Assembly: GCA_963726795.1 (NCBI GenBank)
Contig: CAVSDD010000004.1
Location: 620,001 to 684,000 of the forward strand
DNA: 64,000 nucleotides
From: Hyphomicrobium_A sp963726795
GTDB taxonomy: Bacteria > Pseudomonadota > Alphaproteobacteria > Rhizobiales > Hyphomicrobiaceae
Direction of reading: 5' to 3'
The notes beneath the pieces are model-generated. The model did no database searches and was not told the DNA's origin. It was given only the letters and a program-made list of their open reading frames with translations. The number at the start of each line of letters is the position of its first letter. Position 1 is the first letter of the stretch. This document shows, piece after piece, positions 35,182-45,245 of this stretch. The translations under genes were made by a program, and so were the position numbers.

Positions 35182-36223
35182 TTAAGCGGCGCGCCCGGCT
35201 GCGGTGCGAAACTCGCTCGGTGTGCAGCCATAGTGCTTCTTGAACAGCCGGATGAATGTCGAGAGGTTCTTGAAGCCCCAGCGATAGGCGACGGAGAAGA
35301 TCGACTCGTGCCGGCAACTCGGCGAGATCAGGTCCAGCTTCACGCGCTCGAGTCGCTTCTGGGTGATGTAAGAGCTGAATGTCGTCCCCAGTGACGCGAA
35401 AATCTTGTGCACGTAGCGGGGACAGATTCCGAACTGGGTGGCGACGCGCTCCGCCGACAGCTCTTCGCTCGACAGTTGCTGGTTTACGAAAAACAGAATC
35501 TCGCGCTTGAGATCGCGCGACTTTGAATTCCTCCGAATCGTTGAGATTGGTCGCAAACCCTCCAGCCGCCAGCGGTAGCAGTACGACGAAGGCTTCAAAC
35601 AGCGCTGTCAACTCGTCAGCCGTGGCCGACAACAGGTGCTCCGACAGGAGCCCGAGGCATCCGCCCAGAGGACCAACGAGTGAGCGGCGTGGCAACACCG
35701 CGTTGCGGAGGTTCGCGTCCGCGCCCTTTACCGCCGAGAAGCACTCTTTCGAGATGAGAAACGACAGATCCTCATAAATGCTGCCGGGGTGTCCGCTCGC
35801 GTTGACTGGCTCGGCGGTGTCGTACACGACCAGGTCTCCGGGAACTGCGCGCGACACGTGACCGGACTGCTCCACGTTCAACTCTCCGGACATGACGAAG
35901 TTCGCGTAGAAGCCGTCGACCTTCGAATTGGCAATGTTCTCCTTGGTCCGTACAGTCAGCAGCGGCGACATGCGCACGCGTCCGACCGACCCGGTGGGCA
36001 AATTCATGCTCTCGATTCGAGCCTCGAAGGGGTGCCCCGATTTGAACTCCGGCGACCAGGGCATGAACGCGCTACCGATGCCCTCGCGAAAAACGCTGAA
36101 GGACTTGCTGGCAGCGAAATACTGCGTATCCCAAACATTTAAATGTGAGTTCCGCGGTTCGTCCGGGTATTCCTGCTGAACGCCCGCGTGCGCTGAGCGC
36201 CCATTTTTGTTCGCTGAATGCAT
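35182..36223 (-). CDS. AraC-family transcriptional regulator, frameshifted
   Basis: The N-terminal part (MHSANKNGRSAHAG, then FREGIGSAFMPWSP, SGHVSRAVPGDLVVYDTAEP) is the AraC-binding-like domain; the C-terminal part holds two HTH motifs (SAERVATQFGICPRYVHKIF and FSVAYRWGFKNLSTFIRLFK). The frame breaks at AAA (TTT on the plus strand, 35522-35524): removing one base gives EEFKSRDLKREILFFVNQQL and joins the two parts without gap. The corrected protein is about 346 residues, normal for AraC/OxyR-like activators. It probably controls the nearby carboxylesterase; inducer unknown. Confidence 0.85.
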
Positions 36224-36275
36224 ATTGTTCTCAACTTTTGGTAGCTGAGTTCTAGGGAATATCGCTCTGCAGTAT

Positions 36276-36613
36276 GTGCGGCGAATTATACCTCAAGTTG
36301 AAAGAGCAGCGTCGCCACGTTTTGTTGATCACGCGATCGCAACGATTTTTGTCGAGCCGAGGATCGCATTCGTCCTTCAGCAAAAGAGTTTGCGGGAGCT
36401 CAATCGTTTGTCGGGTGAACCGAACAAACGCCTCGCTGCGCTTGCGTTGACGGATGCCCCCACCGGCGTTGCCAACCGCGGAGCCTTTGACGAACGCTTG
36501 CCGCGCGAGCTGACGGTCGAGGCCTTGATGGACGCCGCCGATAAGGCACACTACCGGTCGAAGAGAGCCGGCCGCAACCGCGTTGTGTCCGATGGGTTCA
36601 GCGTACGGCAACA
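36276..36613 (+). pseudogene. GGDEF-domain (diguanylate cyclase) remnant with deleted core
   Basis: In one frame the sequence reads LAALALTDAPTGVANRGAFD, the DxLTGxxNR start of a GGDEF domain, then after only a few residues VEALMDAADKAHYRSKRAGR, the C-terminal end of the domain. The roughly 110 residues between them, including the GGDEF active site and its surrounding sheets, are missing. The fragment cannot make c-di-GMP. The boundaries given are those of recognisable sequence; the original start lies further upstream and is not clear. Confidence 0.75.
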
Positions 36614-36729
36614 GGAATCGAATCCGACTTCGCTTGATGTCGGCAATCTCCCGCGGCGCCAAGTTGGTCAGCGAAGCCAACTCTCTATACAGTAGCCGTT
36701 CGGATAATCTTTTCAAAAAACGAGATCGC

Positions 36730-37954
36730 ATGACGATGTCTGAACGCAGGCAGCCGACCCCGCCTGAGCTGCTGTCACCGTGGCTTACCGACAAGCGCGC
36801 AATGCTGCAGGCCGATGCGCGCGCGTTCGCACGGGACGTGGTGCTTCCCATCGCCGACAAGCTCGATCGCCACAAGGGCGAGATGCCTCGCTCCCTCATC
36901 GACGCGATGGGCGCCAAGGGCTGGTTTGGCCTTACCATTCCTGCCGAGAGCGGCGGCTTGGGGCTTGGGGTCTTTGAGTACTGTCTCGTGTCGGAGGAGC
37001 TGGCACGCGCCTGGCTCTCGGTCGGCAGTATCCTCGCCCGTGGTCAGGGACTTGGCACACAGACCTTGGATGCGGACCGCCGCCGCGATTTATTGGCGAA
37101 GTCGGCGCGCGGTCAATGGATCGGCTCAATTGCCTTAAGTGAGCCAGGCGCCGGCTCCGACCTTGCCGCCGTCGAAACGCGCGCCGTGCGCGACGGCGAC
37201 GACTGGGTGCTCACCGGCACCAAACGCTGGGCCGGGTTCGCACTGAACGCCGACTTCATCGAGGTGCTGGCGCGCACGCGTGACGCGGAGGAAGGGGAGC
37301 CGCGTTCGGCGGGACTTGAGCCGTTTCTCGTCGTCAAGAAGCCTGGCACGTTTGCCAAGGGCATGACGGGGCATGTGATCGACAAGGTCGGCTATCACGG
37401 CTTTACGACCTATCACCTCGAACTCGACGGCGTGCGCGTGACGGAGAGCGACCGCCTGACCGGGCTGTATGGCGACCAGGGCGCCGATGCAGAACTCGGG
37501 CGGCTTCGCCTCGGTGCAGCGTGGGCTCAACATTGCGCGCGTGCACACCGCGGCGCGAGCCGTCGGTGTGGCCCAGGGCGCCCTGGAGGATACGTGGGCT
37601 TACCTTCAGGAGCGCGAGCAGTTCGGCCAAGCGATCGCCGAGTTTCAGGCGCTGCGCTTCGTCTTGGCCGATATGGCAGCAGACGTCGCTCAGGCGCGAG
37701 CCTACTGGCAGCAGGTCGCGCACCTGCTCGATGCCGGGGACGCGGCCGAAAGCGAGAGCGCGCAGGTAAAGCTATTGGCAACCGAGATGGCCGTGCGCGT
37801 CACCAACCAGGCCATGCAGCTCCACGGCGGCAACGGTTACACGACCGAGCATCGCGTGGAGCGTTATTGGCGCGACGCCCGCTTGACGACGATCTTCGAA
37901 GGTACGAGCGAGATCCAGCGCCGCATAATCAGCGACCGCCTGCTGGGTAAGTAA
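36730..37954 (+). CDS. Acyl-CoA dehydrogenase family protein, frameshifted
   Basis: From MTMSERRQPTPPELL the protein has GWFGLTIPAESGGLGLG, the FAD-binding SIALSEPGAGSDLAAV and TKRWAGFALNADF segments. The frame breaks at GGG 37498-37500: one base less reads GGFASVQRGLNIARVHTAARAVG and continues to the conserved QLHGGNGYTTEHRVERYWRD and IFEGTSEIQRR end. The corrected length is about 408 residues, normal for the family. Substrate chain length is unknown. It lies just after the GGDEF remnant and divergent from the ABC transporter's orientation. Up to 37500 the uncorrected frame is genuine. Confidence 0.85.
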
Positions 37955-38052
37955 GAGCGAGATGCTGCGTCAAGCAGTACAAGCGCCAATACGCTGCCTA
38001 TCGCAAGCGACGTCGACCGCGACACCGTCGAGTCGGTCGGAAAGAAACTTGC

Positions 38053-39966
38053 CTAGCGGTATCCCGCGGCTTGCAGCTCGAAGAGCTCCGAATAGCGTCC
38101 CGGGCGAGAGACGAGCTCCTCATGCGTCCCCGAGGCCTCCACCCTGCCGTCCTGGAGCACCAGAATTCGATCGGCCATGCGCACGCTCGAGAAGCGGTGC
38201 GAGATGAGGATCGCGGTCTTGCCCTCGCTCAATTCCTTGAACCGGCGGAACACCTCGAACTCGGAACGGGCGTCCAGAGCCGCCGTGGGCTCGTCGAGAA
38301 TGACCACCGGTGCTTCGCGCATGTAGGCGCGGGCAATGGCAATCTTCTGCCACTCGCCGCCGGACAGCTCGATCCCGTTCTTGAAGCGCTTGCCGATCAT
38401 CTGGTCGTGCCCAGCCGGCAACTTCGCGATCACGTCGTCGGCAAGGCTGCGCCTGGCCGCCTGCTCGATGCGTGCGCGATCATCGCGCGCGCCGATCCGG
38501 CCAACGGCGATATTGTCGGCGGCGGTCAGGTTGTAACGCACGAAATCCTGGAAGATGACGCCGATATTGCCGCGCAAGGACTCCAGGTCGTATTCGCGCA
38601 GATCGTGCCCATCGAGCAGGATGCGGCCTTCGTCGGGATCGTAGAGGCGCGTCAGAAGCTTCACCAAGGTCGTCTTGCCGGCGCCATTCTCGCCTACCAG
38701 GGCCAGGACCTCGCCGGCCTTGAGTGTGAAGCTCAGACCACGCACGGCCCATCGGTCGGCGCCCGGGTAGTTGAACCCGACGTTCTCGAACACGAAGCCT
38801 TCGCGGATGGGTGTGGGGAACGGTAGCGCGCCTGGAGGCGAGCTGATCTCCGGCTCGACCTCGAAGAAGGAGAACAGGTCGTTGAGGTAGAGCGCCTGAC
38901 CGGCAACGGTCGAAAAGCCCGACAGCAGCCCTTCCAGAAGATTGCGCAGCCGGCGAAACGAGCCGGCGAGGAACGTCAGGTCGCCGATGGAGAACTGGCC
39001 CGCGAGTGTGCGCCACACGATGTAGGCGTAGGCGAGATAGTAGCCGATGGTGCCCATCGCGGTGAAGACGCCGCCCCAGCCGGCGCGCCGCAGCGCGAGC
39101 CGGCGGTTGGCCGCGTACGCCTCCGCCGCCAGCCGGCGATAGCGGTCGATCAGAAAGCCGTTGAGGCCGAAGATCTTGACCTCCTTGGCCGTCTCGGCGC
39201 TCGCCGCCGTCTGCCGGACGTAGTCGAGCTCGCGGCGCTCGGGCGTGCGCAGATAGTCGAGCGAATAGCTTTGCGCATTGAAGTGCGCCTCGCCGAGGAA
39301 GGCGGGGATCAGCGCCACGAGGAGGAGCGCGATCAGCCAGGGCGCATAGATGATGAGGCCGGCGGCAAAGCTCGCGACGGTCACGATATCCTGGGCCTGC
39401 GAGAACAGCTGCCCCATCAGCGTCATGCGTCCGCTGGTCTGGCGGCGCGCGCGTTCGAGCTGGTCCTGGAAGTCGGCGTCCTCGAAGTCTTCCAGATCGA
39501 GCTTGGCGGCATGCTCCATGAGGCGGACGCTCGAAGCATTGGACACGCGTTCCGATAGAAGGCTGTCGATGAGTGAAACGACGCGGCCAAGAACGTCGGC
39601 CAGCACGGCGAACGCAAACTCGATGCCGAGCAGCAGTCCGAGCCACGTCAGCTGGCCGCTCTGCAGCCACTCCTGCAAGGACTGCGGCCGGCCCGGCAAT
39701 TGGACGATCCGCACCACGTCGTCGATGATCAGCTTGCCGACGTAGAGGGTCGCGACCGGCAGCAGCGCGCGCACAAGCCGTAGGACGAGCGAAGCCGCGG
39801 TGAGGTGCGGGCTCGTGCGCCAGACCATCACGAGGAACGGGCGGAGATTACGCAGCGCTCCCACCCTCTCCTTCATGGATTTCTTGCCGAGCGGCGGCAT
39901 GCCCCTCTGGGAGCCAGATGAGCCGCCGGAAGCTTGCCGTCCGCCGTTGCTGTATTGTCTTGCCAT
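38053..39966 (-). CDS. ABC transporter, fused permease and ATPase (exporter type)
   Basis: The 637-residue protein has an N-terminal membrane domain with several helices (about 55-340) and a C-terminal ATPase: Walker A LVGENGAGKTTLVKLL, Q-loop VIFQDF, signature ELSGGEWQKIAIARAY, Walker B VVILDEPTAAL and H-loop ISHRFSS. The arrangement is a half-transporter of the MsbA/LapB export class. It acts in the inner membrane, probably as a dimer. No substrate clue is available from neighbours. The frame is intact with a plausible ATG start. Confidence 0.92.
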   Translation of the reverse strand: MARQYSNGGRQASGGSSGSQRGMPPLGKKSMKERVGALRNLRPFLVMVWRTSPHLTAASLVLRLVRALLPVATLYVGKLIIDDVVRIVQLPGRPQSLQEWLQSGQLTWLGLLLGIEFAFAVLADVLGRVVSLIDSLLSERVSNASSVRLMEHAAKLDLEDFEDADFQDQLERARRQTSGRMTLMGQLFSQAQDIVTVASFAAGLIIYAPWLIALLLVALIPAFLGEAHFNAQSYSLDYLRTPERRELDYVRQTAASAETAKEVKIFGLNGFLIDRYRRLAAEAYAANRRLALRRAGWGGVFTAMGTIGYYLAYAYIVWRTLAGQFSIGDLTFLAGSFRRLRNLLEGLLSGFSTVAGQALYLNDLFSFFEVEPEISSPPGALPFPTPIREGFVFENVGFNYPGADRWAVRGLSFTLKAGEVLALVGENGAGKTTLVKLLTRLYDPDEGRILLDGHDLREYDLESLRGNIGVIFQDFVRYNLTAADNIAVGRIGARDDRARIEQAARRSLADDVIAKLPAGHDQMIGKRFKNGIELSGGEWQKIAIARAYMREAPVVILDEPTAALDARSEFEVFRRFKELSEGKTAILISHRFSSVRMADRILVLQDGRVEASGTHEELVSRPGRYSELFELQAAGYR

Positions 39967-40213
39967 TCACCAAGGGTCTCCGCGCAGGCTGCCGCCTGGT
40001 AGCGGCGCTGCGAAACGACATATGCGCCAGCTTGCGATGGAATGTGGGCGAAGCGCCAGCATCCTTCGACCTCGGCAGGGTCGCCGATCACTTGCAGAAT
40101 GACTGCAGAGCAGCCAATTAAGGGGTGCTGTCGAACAGTGGCCAATGGGCGATAAGACTATCCGGGCACACGACCGATCATCGCGCGGCCGGGCCACCAG
40201 GAAGGAGCGAAAT

Positions 40214-40750
40214 ATGACCGCAACAACCGAACGCGCCGTCCTTGCCGGCGGTTGCTTCTGGGGCGTGCAGGACTTGGTACGCCGCATGCCCGGCGTGATC
40301 TCCACCCGCGTCGGATACACGGGCGGAGAGGTACCCAACGCCACCTATCGCAATCATGGCTCGCACGCCGAGGGAATCGAGATCACGTTCGACCCGCAGA
40401 AGCTCAGCTTCCGCACCCTTCTCGAGTTCTTCTTCCAGATCCACGACCCGACGACACGCAACCGTCAGGGCAACGACACGGGCGCCAGCTATCGCTCGGC
40501 AATCTTCTACACCACCGACGAGCAGAAGCGCGTGGCCGAAGACACCATCGCCGACGTCAACGCCTCCGGGCTGTGGCCGGGCAAGGTCGTCACGGAAGTT
40601 ACGCCAGCAAGCGACTTCTGGCAGGCCGAGCCCGAGCACCAGGATTACCTGGAGCGTGTGCCGAACGGCTACACGTGCCATTTCGTCCGGCCGAACTGGA
40701 AGCTGCCACACCGCGCCGACGCGCAAGGCGGCGCCAAAGTGAAGGCGTAG
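40214..40750 (+). CDS. msrA: Peptide-methionine (S)-S-oxide reductase
   Basis: The active-site GCFWGVQDLVRR (catalytic Cys) opens the 178-residue protein, followed by GVISTRVGYTGGEVPNATYR, HAEGIEITFDP and the RPNWKLPH C-terminal region. MsrA reduces methionine-S-sulfoxide with thioredoxin as reductant. I start at MTATTERAVLAGG, preceded by an AGGAG ribosome site 8 bases upstream; an upstream start at 40145 adds an unrelated leader. It precedes DUF1523 after 172 bases. Confidence 0.93.
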   Translation: MTATTERAVLAGGCFWGVQDLVRRMPGVISTRVGYTGGEVPNATYRNHGSHAEGIEITFDPQKLSFRTLLEFFFQIHDPTTRNRQGNDTGASYRSAIFYTTDEQKRVAEDTIADVNASGLWPGKVVTEVTPASDFWQAEPEHQDYLERVPNGYTCHFVRPNWKLPHRADAQGGAKVKA

Positions 40751-40922
40751 GCGGGATCAATCGTTTTGCTATTTGATTGCGAGGCGGACATTTCCTTCGC
40801 CTCGATCGACCGGCTATGCCAACATCATTCAGCCCGCCCGCAAGACGACGAGGAAGATGGACATGCGCAAAAGGTTCGACCGCTCGAGCATTCCTGCGCT
40901 CTTTTGGGCCGAGGTCTAGGTC

Positions 40923-41480
40923 ATGCTCCAGGCTTGGCTGTCGATCGGCTACATCGTCCTTCTCGCGATTTTCGTCCTCGCCTTTAGCTTGTGGCGCGGG
41001 GGCAATCCCGTTCTGGCCATCGCGGCACTGGTGCTGGGCATCCCGCTCTGGTTTGGATGGGAATACGCACGCCCAACGTGGACGACCGGCGTCATCACCG
41101 GAACGGAAGTGCGCCGCAGCGATCCCGACGCGCGCGGCAACACGACCGACATCGAATACATCTACATGCGCAACCGGTCCGACAGGGGGCTCGAGCTGAT
41201 CAACGACGATTCCTGGTGGTGGTTGAAGCGCAACAGCGAGCGCGTCTTCAACGACGCCAAGACCGCCCAGGATCGCAACACGGAAATGACCCTGATGTGG
41301 AACCGGTGGCGCTCCACGATCTTCAGTTGGTACCCCAACGTGATTGCCATCAGCCCCGCCGGCTCCCGGCTATTTTGGTCGGTGCGAGCGATCTTCTTCT
41401 ACGGCGTCTCCGTCGTGCTCTGGCTCGGCTATTTCTACGCTTTCGTCAGACTGCGTCGCTCGAGTGACGCCGCTGCATGA
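40923..41480 (+). CDS. DUF1523 family membrane protein
   Basis: A 185-residue protein with an N-terminal and a C-terminal hydrophobic helix and a conserved soluble middle: TTGVITGTEVRRSDPDARG, YIYMRNRSDRGLELINDDS, WWWLKRNSERVFNDAKT. This is the DUF1523 pattern from alphaproteobacteria; it is thought to be envelope-located with unknown function. The stop at 41480 is followed 41 bases later by the convergent end of the helicase gene. Confidence 0.85.
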   Translation: MLQAWLSIGYIVLLAIFVLAFSLWRGGNPVLAIAALVLGIPLWFGWEYARPTWTTGVITGTEVRRSDPDARGNTTDIEYIYMRNRSDRGLELINDDSWWWLKRNSERVFNDAKTAQDRNTEMTLMWNRWRSTIFSWYPNVIAISPAGSRLFWSVRAIFFYGVSVVLWLGYFYAFVRLRRSSDAAA

Positions 41481-41520
41481 TCACCCGATCATCGGCCACG
41501 AACCAGCGTGGCCATTGCGC

Positions 41521-43443
41521 CTAAGTTTGCGGCGCGCTGCGCTTCTTCTTATCGGCATGTTTGAACGCGGGCTTTGATGCGCCGGTTGATGGCGGCGACC
41601 CGGCGTGTGGCCGCTGGCCCTTGCGATGGGTTTTCGGCTTATCGTCCTTGCCGTGAGGGCGAGCGCCGGACTTGCCTTTGGCGCGATCTCGCCATGGCGC
41701 CTTCCCACTTTTCCCTGATGGGGCCGCCTGCATCGGCACAGCATCGTCGTGGCCCGAGCCGTCCACGCGCGCGATGCGCCCCTCGGAGGGCTTCATGGTG
41801 CGCGCCGCTTCCTCGAACTTGTCGGCGAATTCGGCGGCGATCTGAAAGCGCGTATCGCGGTCAAAAATACGAATGGCGCCGACCTCGGATTTCGTCACGT
41901 CTCCGGCGCGGCACAACAGCGGCAGCAGCCAGCGCGGGTCGGCGTTGCGCTCGCGGCCGATGTTGACGCGAAACCACACCATGTCGCGGCCATGGTCGCG
42001 CACCGGGCGCGGCGCGCCGCGGTCGTTTGGCGCGGTGCTGTTGTCGCGATCGTGCGGCGCCGACCGGCGATCGGTGCGATGTTCCACCCGGTCCCCTGGA
42101 CCGCGCGCGCGATCCGCGCGACGTTGCGGCGGGCCCGTATCCTCCGCGAGGTCTTCGGGTGCAGGCAGCTGCGCGCGATGGGCGCGCACGAGCGCAAGGG
42201 CGATCTCATCCGCCGTGCGCCCTGCCTTGAGAGCATCCGCGAGCTTGATGTCCTCCTCGGTCGCAGCGTCGGTAAAAATTGCGCTGGCGAGGAAACGCTC
42301 CTGGTCACGCGCACGGATCTCTTCCGCGGTCGGTGCCGGGCTCCACGTCACCTTGAGCTTGGCTCCCGCGAGCAGGGCGTCGGCCTTGCGCCGGCGATTG
42401 TAGGGCACAATGAGCGTGCACAGACCCTTGTTGCCGGCGCGGCCCGTGCGGCCGGAGCGATGCAGCAGCGTCTCGGCGTCGTGCGGAAGGTCAGCGTGAA
42501 CGACGAGCCCGAGCGCCGGCAAGTCGAGCCCGCGCGCCGCTACGTCCGTCGCCACGAGCACGCGTGCGCGCCCGTCACGCAGAGCCTGCAGCGCGTGCGT
42601 TCGCTCGCCCTGGGTCAGCTCGCCCGACAGCGCGACGGCGGAGAAACCGCGCTCCACGAGACGCATGTGCAGCCGCTTCACGGCTTCGCGGGTTGAGCAG
42701 AACACCAGTGCAGCCGCCATCTCATGCAGACGGAGCACGTTGACCACCGCATTCTCGATGTCGTTTGCCGCCACGCGAATGGCGCGATATTCGATGTCGG
42801 CGTGCTGCTCGTTGCGCCGCAGCGTCTCGATGCGCGCGGCATCGCGCTGGTAGCTGCGCGCCAGCTTTTCGATCTCGCGCGGCATGGTGGCGGAGAACAG
42901 CAGCGTCTGGCGGCTTTCCGGCGTCGCGTTGAGAATGAATTCCAGGTCCTCGCGGAATCCGAGGTCGAGCATCTCGTCGGCTTCGTCGAGCACGACGGCG
43001 GCGAGCCGGCTGAGGTCGAGCCGGTGGCGCTCGAGGTGGTCACGCAGGCGCCCGGGCGTGCCGACGACGATGTGGGCGCCCTGGGCGAGCTCGCGGGCTT
43101 CCGCGCGCCCGTCCATTCCACCGACGCAGGTCACGACGCGCGCGCCAGTGTCATTGTAGAGCCAGGCGAGTTCGCGCTGCACCTGCATGGCGAGCTCACG
43201 CGTGGGCGCGACCACCAGCGCCAAAGGCTCGGCGGCTGGCGGGAGCCGCTCTGCCTCGCCCAGCAGCGTCGGCGCGATAGCCAGGCCGAAGGCAACCGTC
43301 TTTCCCGAGCCGGTCTGCGCCGAAACCAGCAGGTCGCGGCCCGTATCGGCTTCGAGCACCGCGAGCTGGACGGAGGTCGGGGTCGAATAACCGCGTGCGC
43401 CGAGCGCGCGCCCGAGCGCGGGATGAACCGACGGGAAGGTCAT
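41521..43443 (-). CDS. DEAD/DEAH-box RNA helicase with DbpA-like C-terminal domain
   Basis: The 640-residue protein has the DEAD-box motifs in order: Q-motif region YSTPTSVQLAVL, AQTGSGKTVAF (motif I), VVLDEADEMLDLGF (motif II), LLFSATMPREI (III), VLVATDVAARGLDLP (V) and HRSGRTGRAG (VI). The C-terminal region includes VWFRVNIGRERNADPRWLLP, an RNA-binding segment of the DbpA type, and a basic tail. It is likely an ATP-dependent RNA remodelling factor in ribosome assembly or cold response. Length above the 400-residue core is due to the tail. Frame intact. Confidence 0.92.
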   Translation of the reverse strand: MTFPSVHPALGRALGARGYSTPTSVQLAVLEADTGRDLLVSAQTGSGKTVAFGLAIAPTLLGEAERLPPAAEPLALVVAPTRELAMQVQRELAWLYNDTGARVVTCVGGMDGRAEARELAQGAHIVVGTPGRLRDHLERHRLDLSRLAAVVLDEADEMLDLGFREDLEFILNATPESRQTLLFSATMPREIEKLARSYQRDAARIETLRRNEQHADIEYRAIRVAANDIENAVVNVLRLHEMAAALVFCSTREAVKRLHMRLVERGFSAVALSGELTQGERTHALQALRDGRARVLVATDVAARGLDLPALGLVVHADLPHDAETLLHRSGRTGRAGNKGLCTLIVPYNRRRKADALLAGAKLKVTWSPAPTAEEIRARDQERFLASAIFTDAATEEDIKLADALKAGRTADEIALALVRAHRAQLPAPEDLAEDTGPPQRRADRARGPGDRVEHRTDRRSAPHDRDNSTAPNDRGAPRPVRDHGRDMVWFRVNIGRERNADPRWLLPLLCRAGDVTKSEVGAIRIFDRDTRFQIAAEFADKFEEAARTMKPSEGRIARVDGSGHDDAVPMQAAPSGKSGKAPWRDRAKGKSGARPHGKDDKPKTHRKGQRPHAGSPPSTGASKPAFKHADKKKRSAPQT

Positions 43444-43592
43444 GAGGAGGCACTTTTCAAACGGGGCCGCGGCGAAGGGCCGGCGATGGGGTGCCGGTGC
43501 AGGCGGCCAAGGGTCTCGTGATTTCGGATGCCTAGCCGGTTTTCGGCAAACTAACCAGGAGACATGTAGACCCGGTTAGCGCTTCGTATCAC

Positions 43593-44561
43593 TCATCGCT
43601 TGCCTTTGATGGCACTCGATGAAATCGCTCTCGCCGGGGCGCCGACGTGAGTTTCGCCACGCGCTGCGGCCAGGCACTCCTGGCGGTGGCGTTCCCGGTA
43701 ACGGGCCTGCCGATCGCTGTTGCGCTGCCCATGACACGCTGGGCAACTGACCCCCGCTTCATAAAGCTCTGAACCGCGATCTGCTTGGCTTACGGGTCGG
43801 CGGCAGGCTCGGCAAAGTCCGTGAGTGCCCGGTTCGAGTCCATGGGCAACCGTCACGCGCTCGTCGAACACAAAGCACTCCCCCTGCCATCGGCTTTGCT
43901 CCTGGGGGATCGCCTCCAGATATTTCAGTATGCCGCCCTGCAGGTGATAGACGTCGTCCAGGCCCTGAGACTTCAGGTAGGCGGTCGCTTTCTCACAACG
44001 GATTCCGCCCGTGCAGAACATCGCGACTTTCCGCGCGACGCCATCGCCCAGCAGCCGTTCGCGCTCGGCGCTGAACCACGCGGGAAACTCTCGGAAAGCG
44101 TTGGTCTGCGGATTGATCGCGCCGGCAAACGTGCCGACGGCGACCTCGTAATCATTGCGCGTATCGATGAGGATGGTACCCGGCTCGCGGATCAGTGCGT
44201 TCCAATCCTCAGGCGAAACATAGCAACCGGCGTTTCGATTGGGATCGAGATCGGGTTCACCCATTGTTACGATCTCGGGCTTGATCCGCACCTTCATGCG
44301 GTGGAACGGCAGGGCCTTGGCGCGCGAGTACTTCACCTCGAGATTGTCGTCGCCAACCAGATTGCGGATGTGCTCCAGAACTTGGCCGATCGCATGATCC
44401 GAACCGGCGATGGTGCCGTTGATGCCTTCGTGAGCGAGAAGCAGCGTGCCCTTGACCCCGCGCGCGCAACATAACCTCGCGAGGGGGCCACGAACCTTCG
44501 CGCAGTCGTCGATGGCATTGAACTTGTAGAGTGCAGCCACGCAGACGGGGAGCTTTTGCAT
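43593..44561 (-). CDS. trhO: tRNA uridine(34) hydroxylase / rhodanese-like protein TrhO
   Basis: From MQKLPVCVAALYKFNAIDD the protein has the YceA/TrhO N-terminal ferredoxin-like domain, GTLLLAHEGINGTIAG, then a rhodanese domain with ILIDTRNDYEVAVGTF and the active-site loop MFCTGGIRCEKA. A Cys-rich C-terminal part (CRACRRPVSQ, CPACHG) follows. TrhO hydroxylates uridine 34 in tRNA; the earlier annotation as a rhodanese-related sulfurtransferase reflects the domain. I start at 44561, where the family begins, and drop 25 upstream residues. Confidence 0.88.
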   Translation of the reverse strand: MQKLPVCVAALYKFNAIDDCAKVRGPLARLCCARGVKGTLLLAHEGINGTIAGSDHAIGQVLEHIRNLVGDDNLEVKYSRAKALPFHRMKVRIKPEIVTMGEPDLDPNRNAGCYVSPEDWNALIREPGTILIDTRNDYEVAVGTFAGAINPQTNAFREFPAWFSAERERLLGDGVARKVAMFCTGGIRCEKATAYLKSQGLDDVYHLQGGILKYLEAIPQEQSRWQGECFVFDERVTVAHGLEPGTHGLCRACRRPVSQADRGSELYEAGVSCPACHGQRNSDRQARYRERHRQECLAAARGETHVGAPARAISSSAIKGKR

Positions 44562-44805
44562 CTGCCAGACAATCCGTTGCAGCGACCGACAAGGTTGCGG
44601 GCGTCGCTCGTCCAGGGACATTTGACAACTTGCCACGCGGCGATGTCAAAGGTCTCGCTAGCCCGGTTTGCATCGTTTCAAATGAGACGTTGTCCCATAG
44701 GACAAGCGTCGAGGTCAGCGGCGAAATGTACGTTGTTGGCGGAGAGGAATAAGTATCTGAATGCACGTAGGCCCGGCGCTTGCGCGCCGAGCCTATTGGT
44801 GTCGC

Positions 44806-45138
44806 TTAGTTGGTTACATTGACCGCGTGAACCAGCAGCTCGTCGGCCTGGCGGCTGATCTCAACGCTCGAGGGCGCAGACCCACGCTCGTTGGCCGTCG
44901 AGAGAACGATGCTCTGGCCAGGAACAAGGACGGTCTCGAAGCGAACCGGCTGCCCGTCCTGCTGGGCGAGCGTGGCGACCACGTGGAAGCGGCCGGCTTC
45001 CTCGGTGTAGTAGGCAATGCCGTTGACGGCGCCGAGGTCGATCAGGTGAGCGCTCGGTCCACCGGCCTGGGCCTGGACCGAACCAATCGAGGCCAGGGCG
45101 ACGGCCGCGGCGGCAAATGCAACTTTACGAAAGCTCAT
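44806..45138 (-). CDS. Secreted small protein of unknown function
   Basis: A 110-residue protein with a signal peptide (MSFRKVAFAAAAVALASIG, cleaved near VQA|QAGG), followed by a compact beta-predicted domain (IAYYTEEAGRFHVVATLAQQ, PSSVEISRQADELLVHAV). I do not recognise the family. It is transcribed divergently from the LysR gene, with 105 bases between them, so it is a candidate LysR target. Confidence 0.65.
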   Translation of the reverse strand: MSFRKVAFAAAAVALASIGSVQAQAGGPSAHLIDLGAVNGIAYYTEEAGRFHVVATLAQQDGQPVRFETVLVPGQSIVLSTANERGSAPSSVEISRQADELLVHAVNVTN

Positions 45139-45215
45139 GACAGTCTCCTATCTCTGGTGATGGAGGCCAGCACGCGAAGCGCTGGTCTGTTGCTGACCAA
45201 AATGGTACCGGTGGC

Positions 45216-45245
45216 ATAATTAGTCCAACAGATTGGATTAATAAT
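45216..45245. promoter_or_regulatory. AT-rich palindrome immediately before the LysR start (candidate operator)
   Basis: The arms ATAATTAGTCCAA (45216-45228) and TTGGATTAATAAT (45233-45245) match at 11 of 13 positions around a 4-base spacer. The palindrome ends inside the ATG of the LysR gene and covers the place where its ribosome site should be. In a GC-rich setting this is striking and fits autoregulation or control of the divergent secreted-protein gene. Confidence 0.55.
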
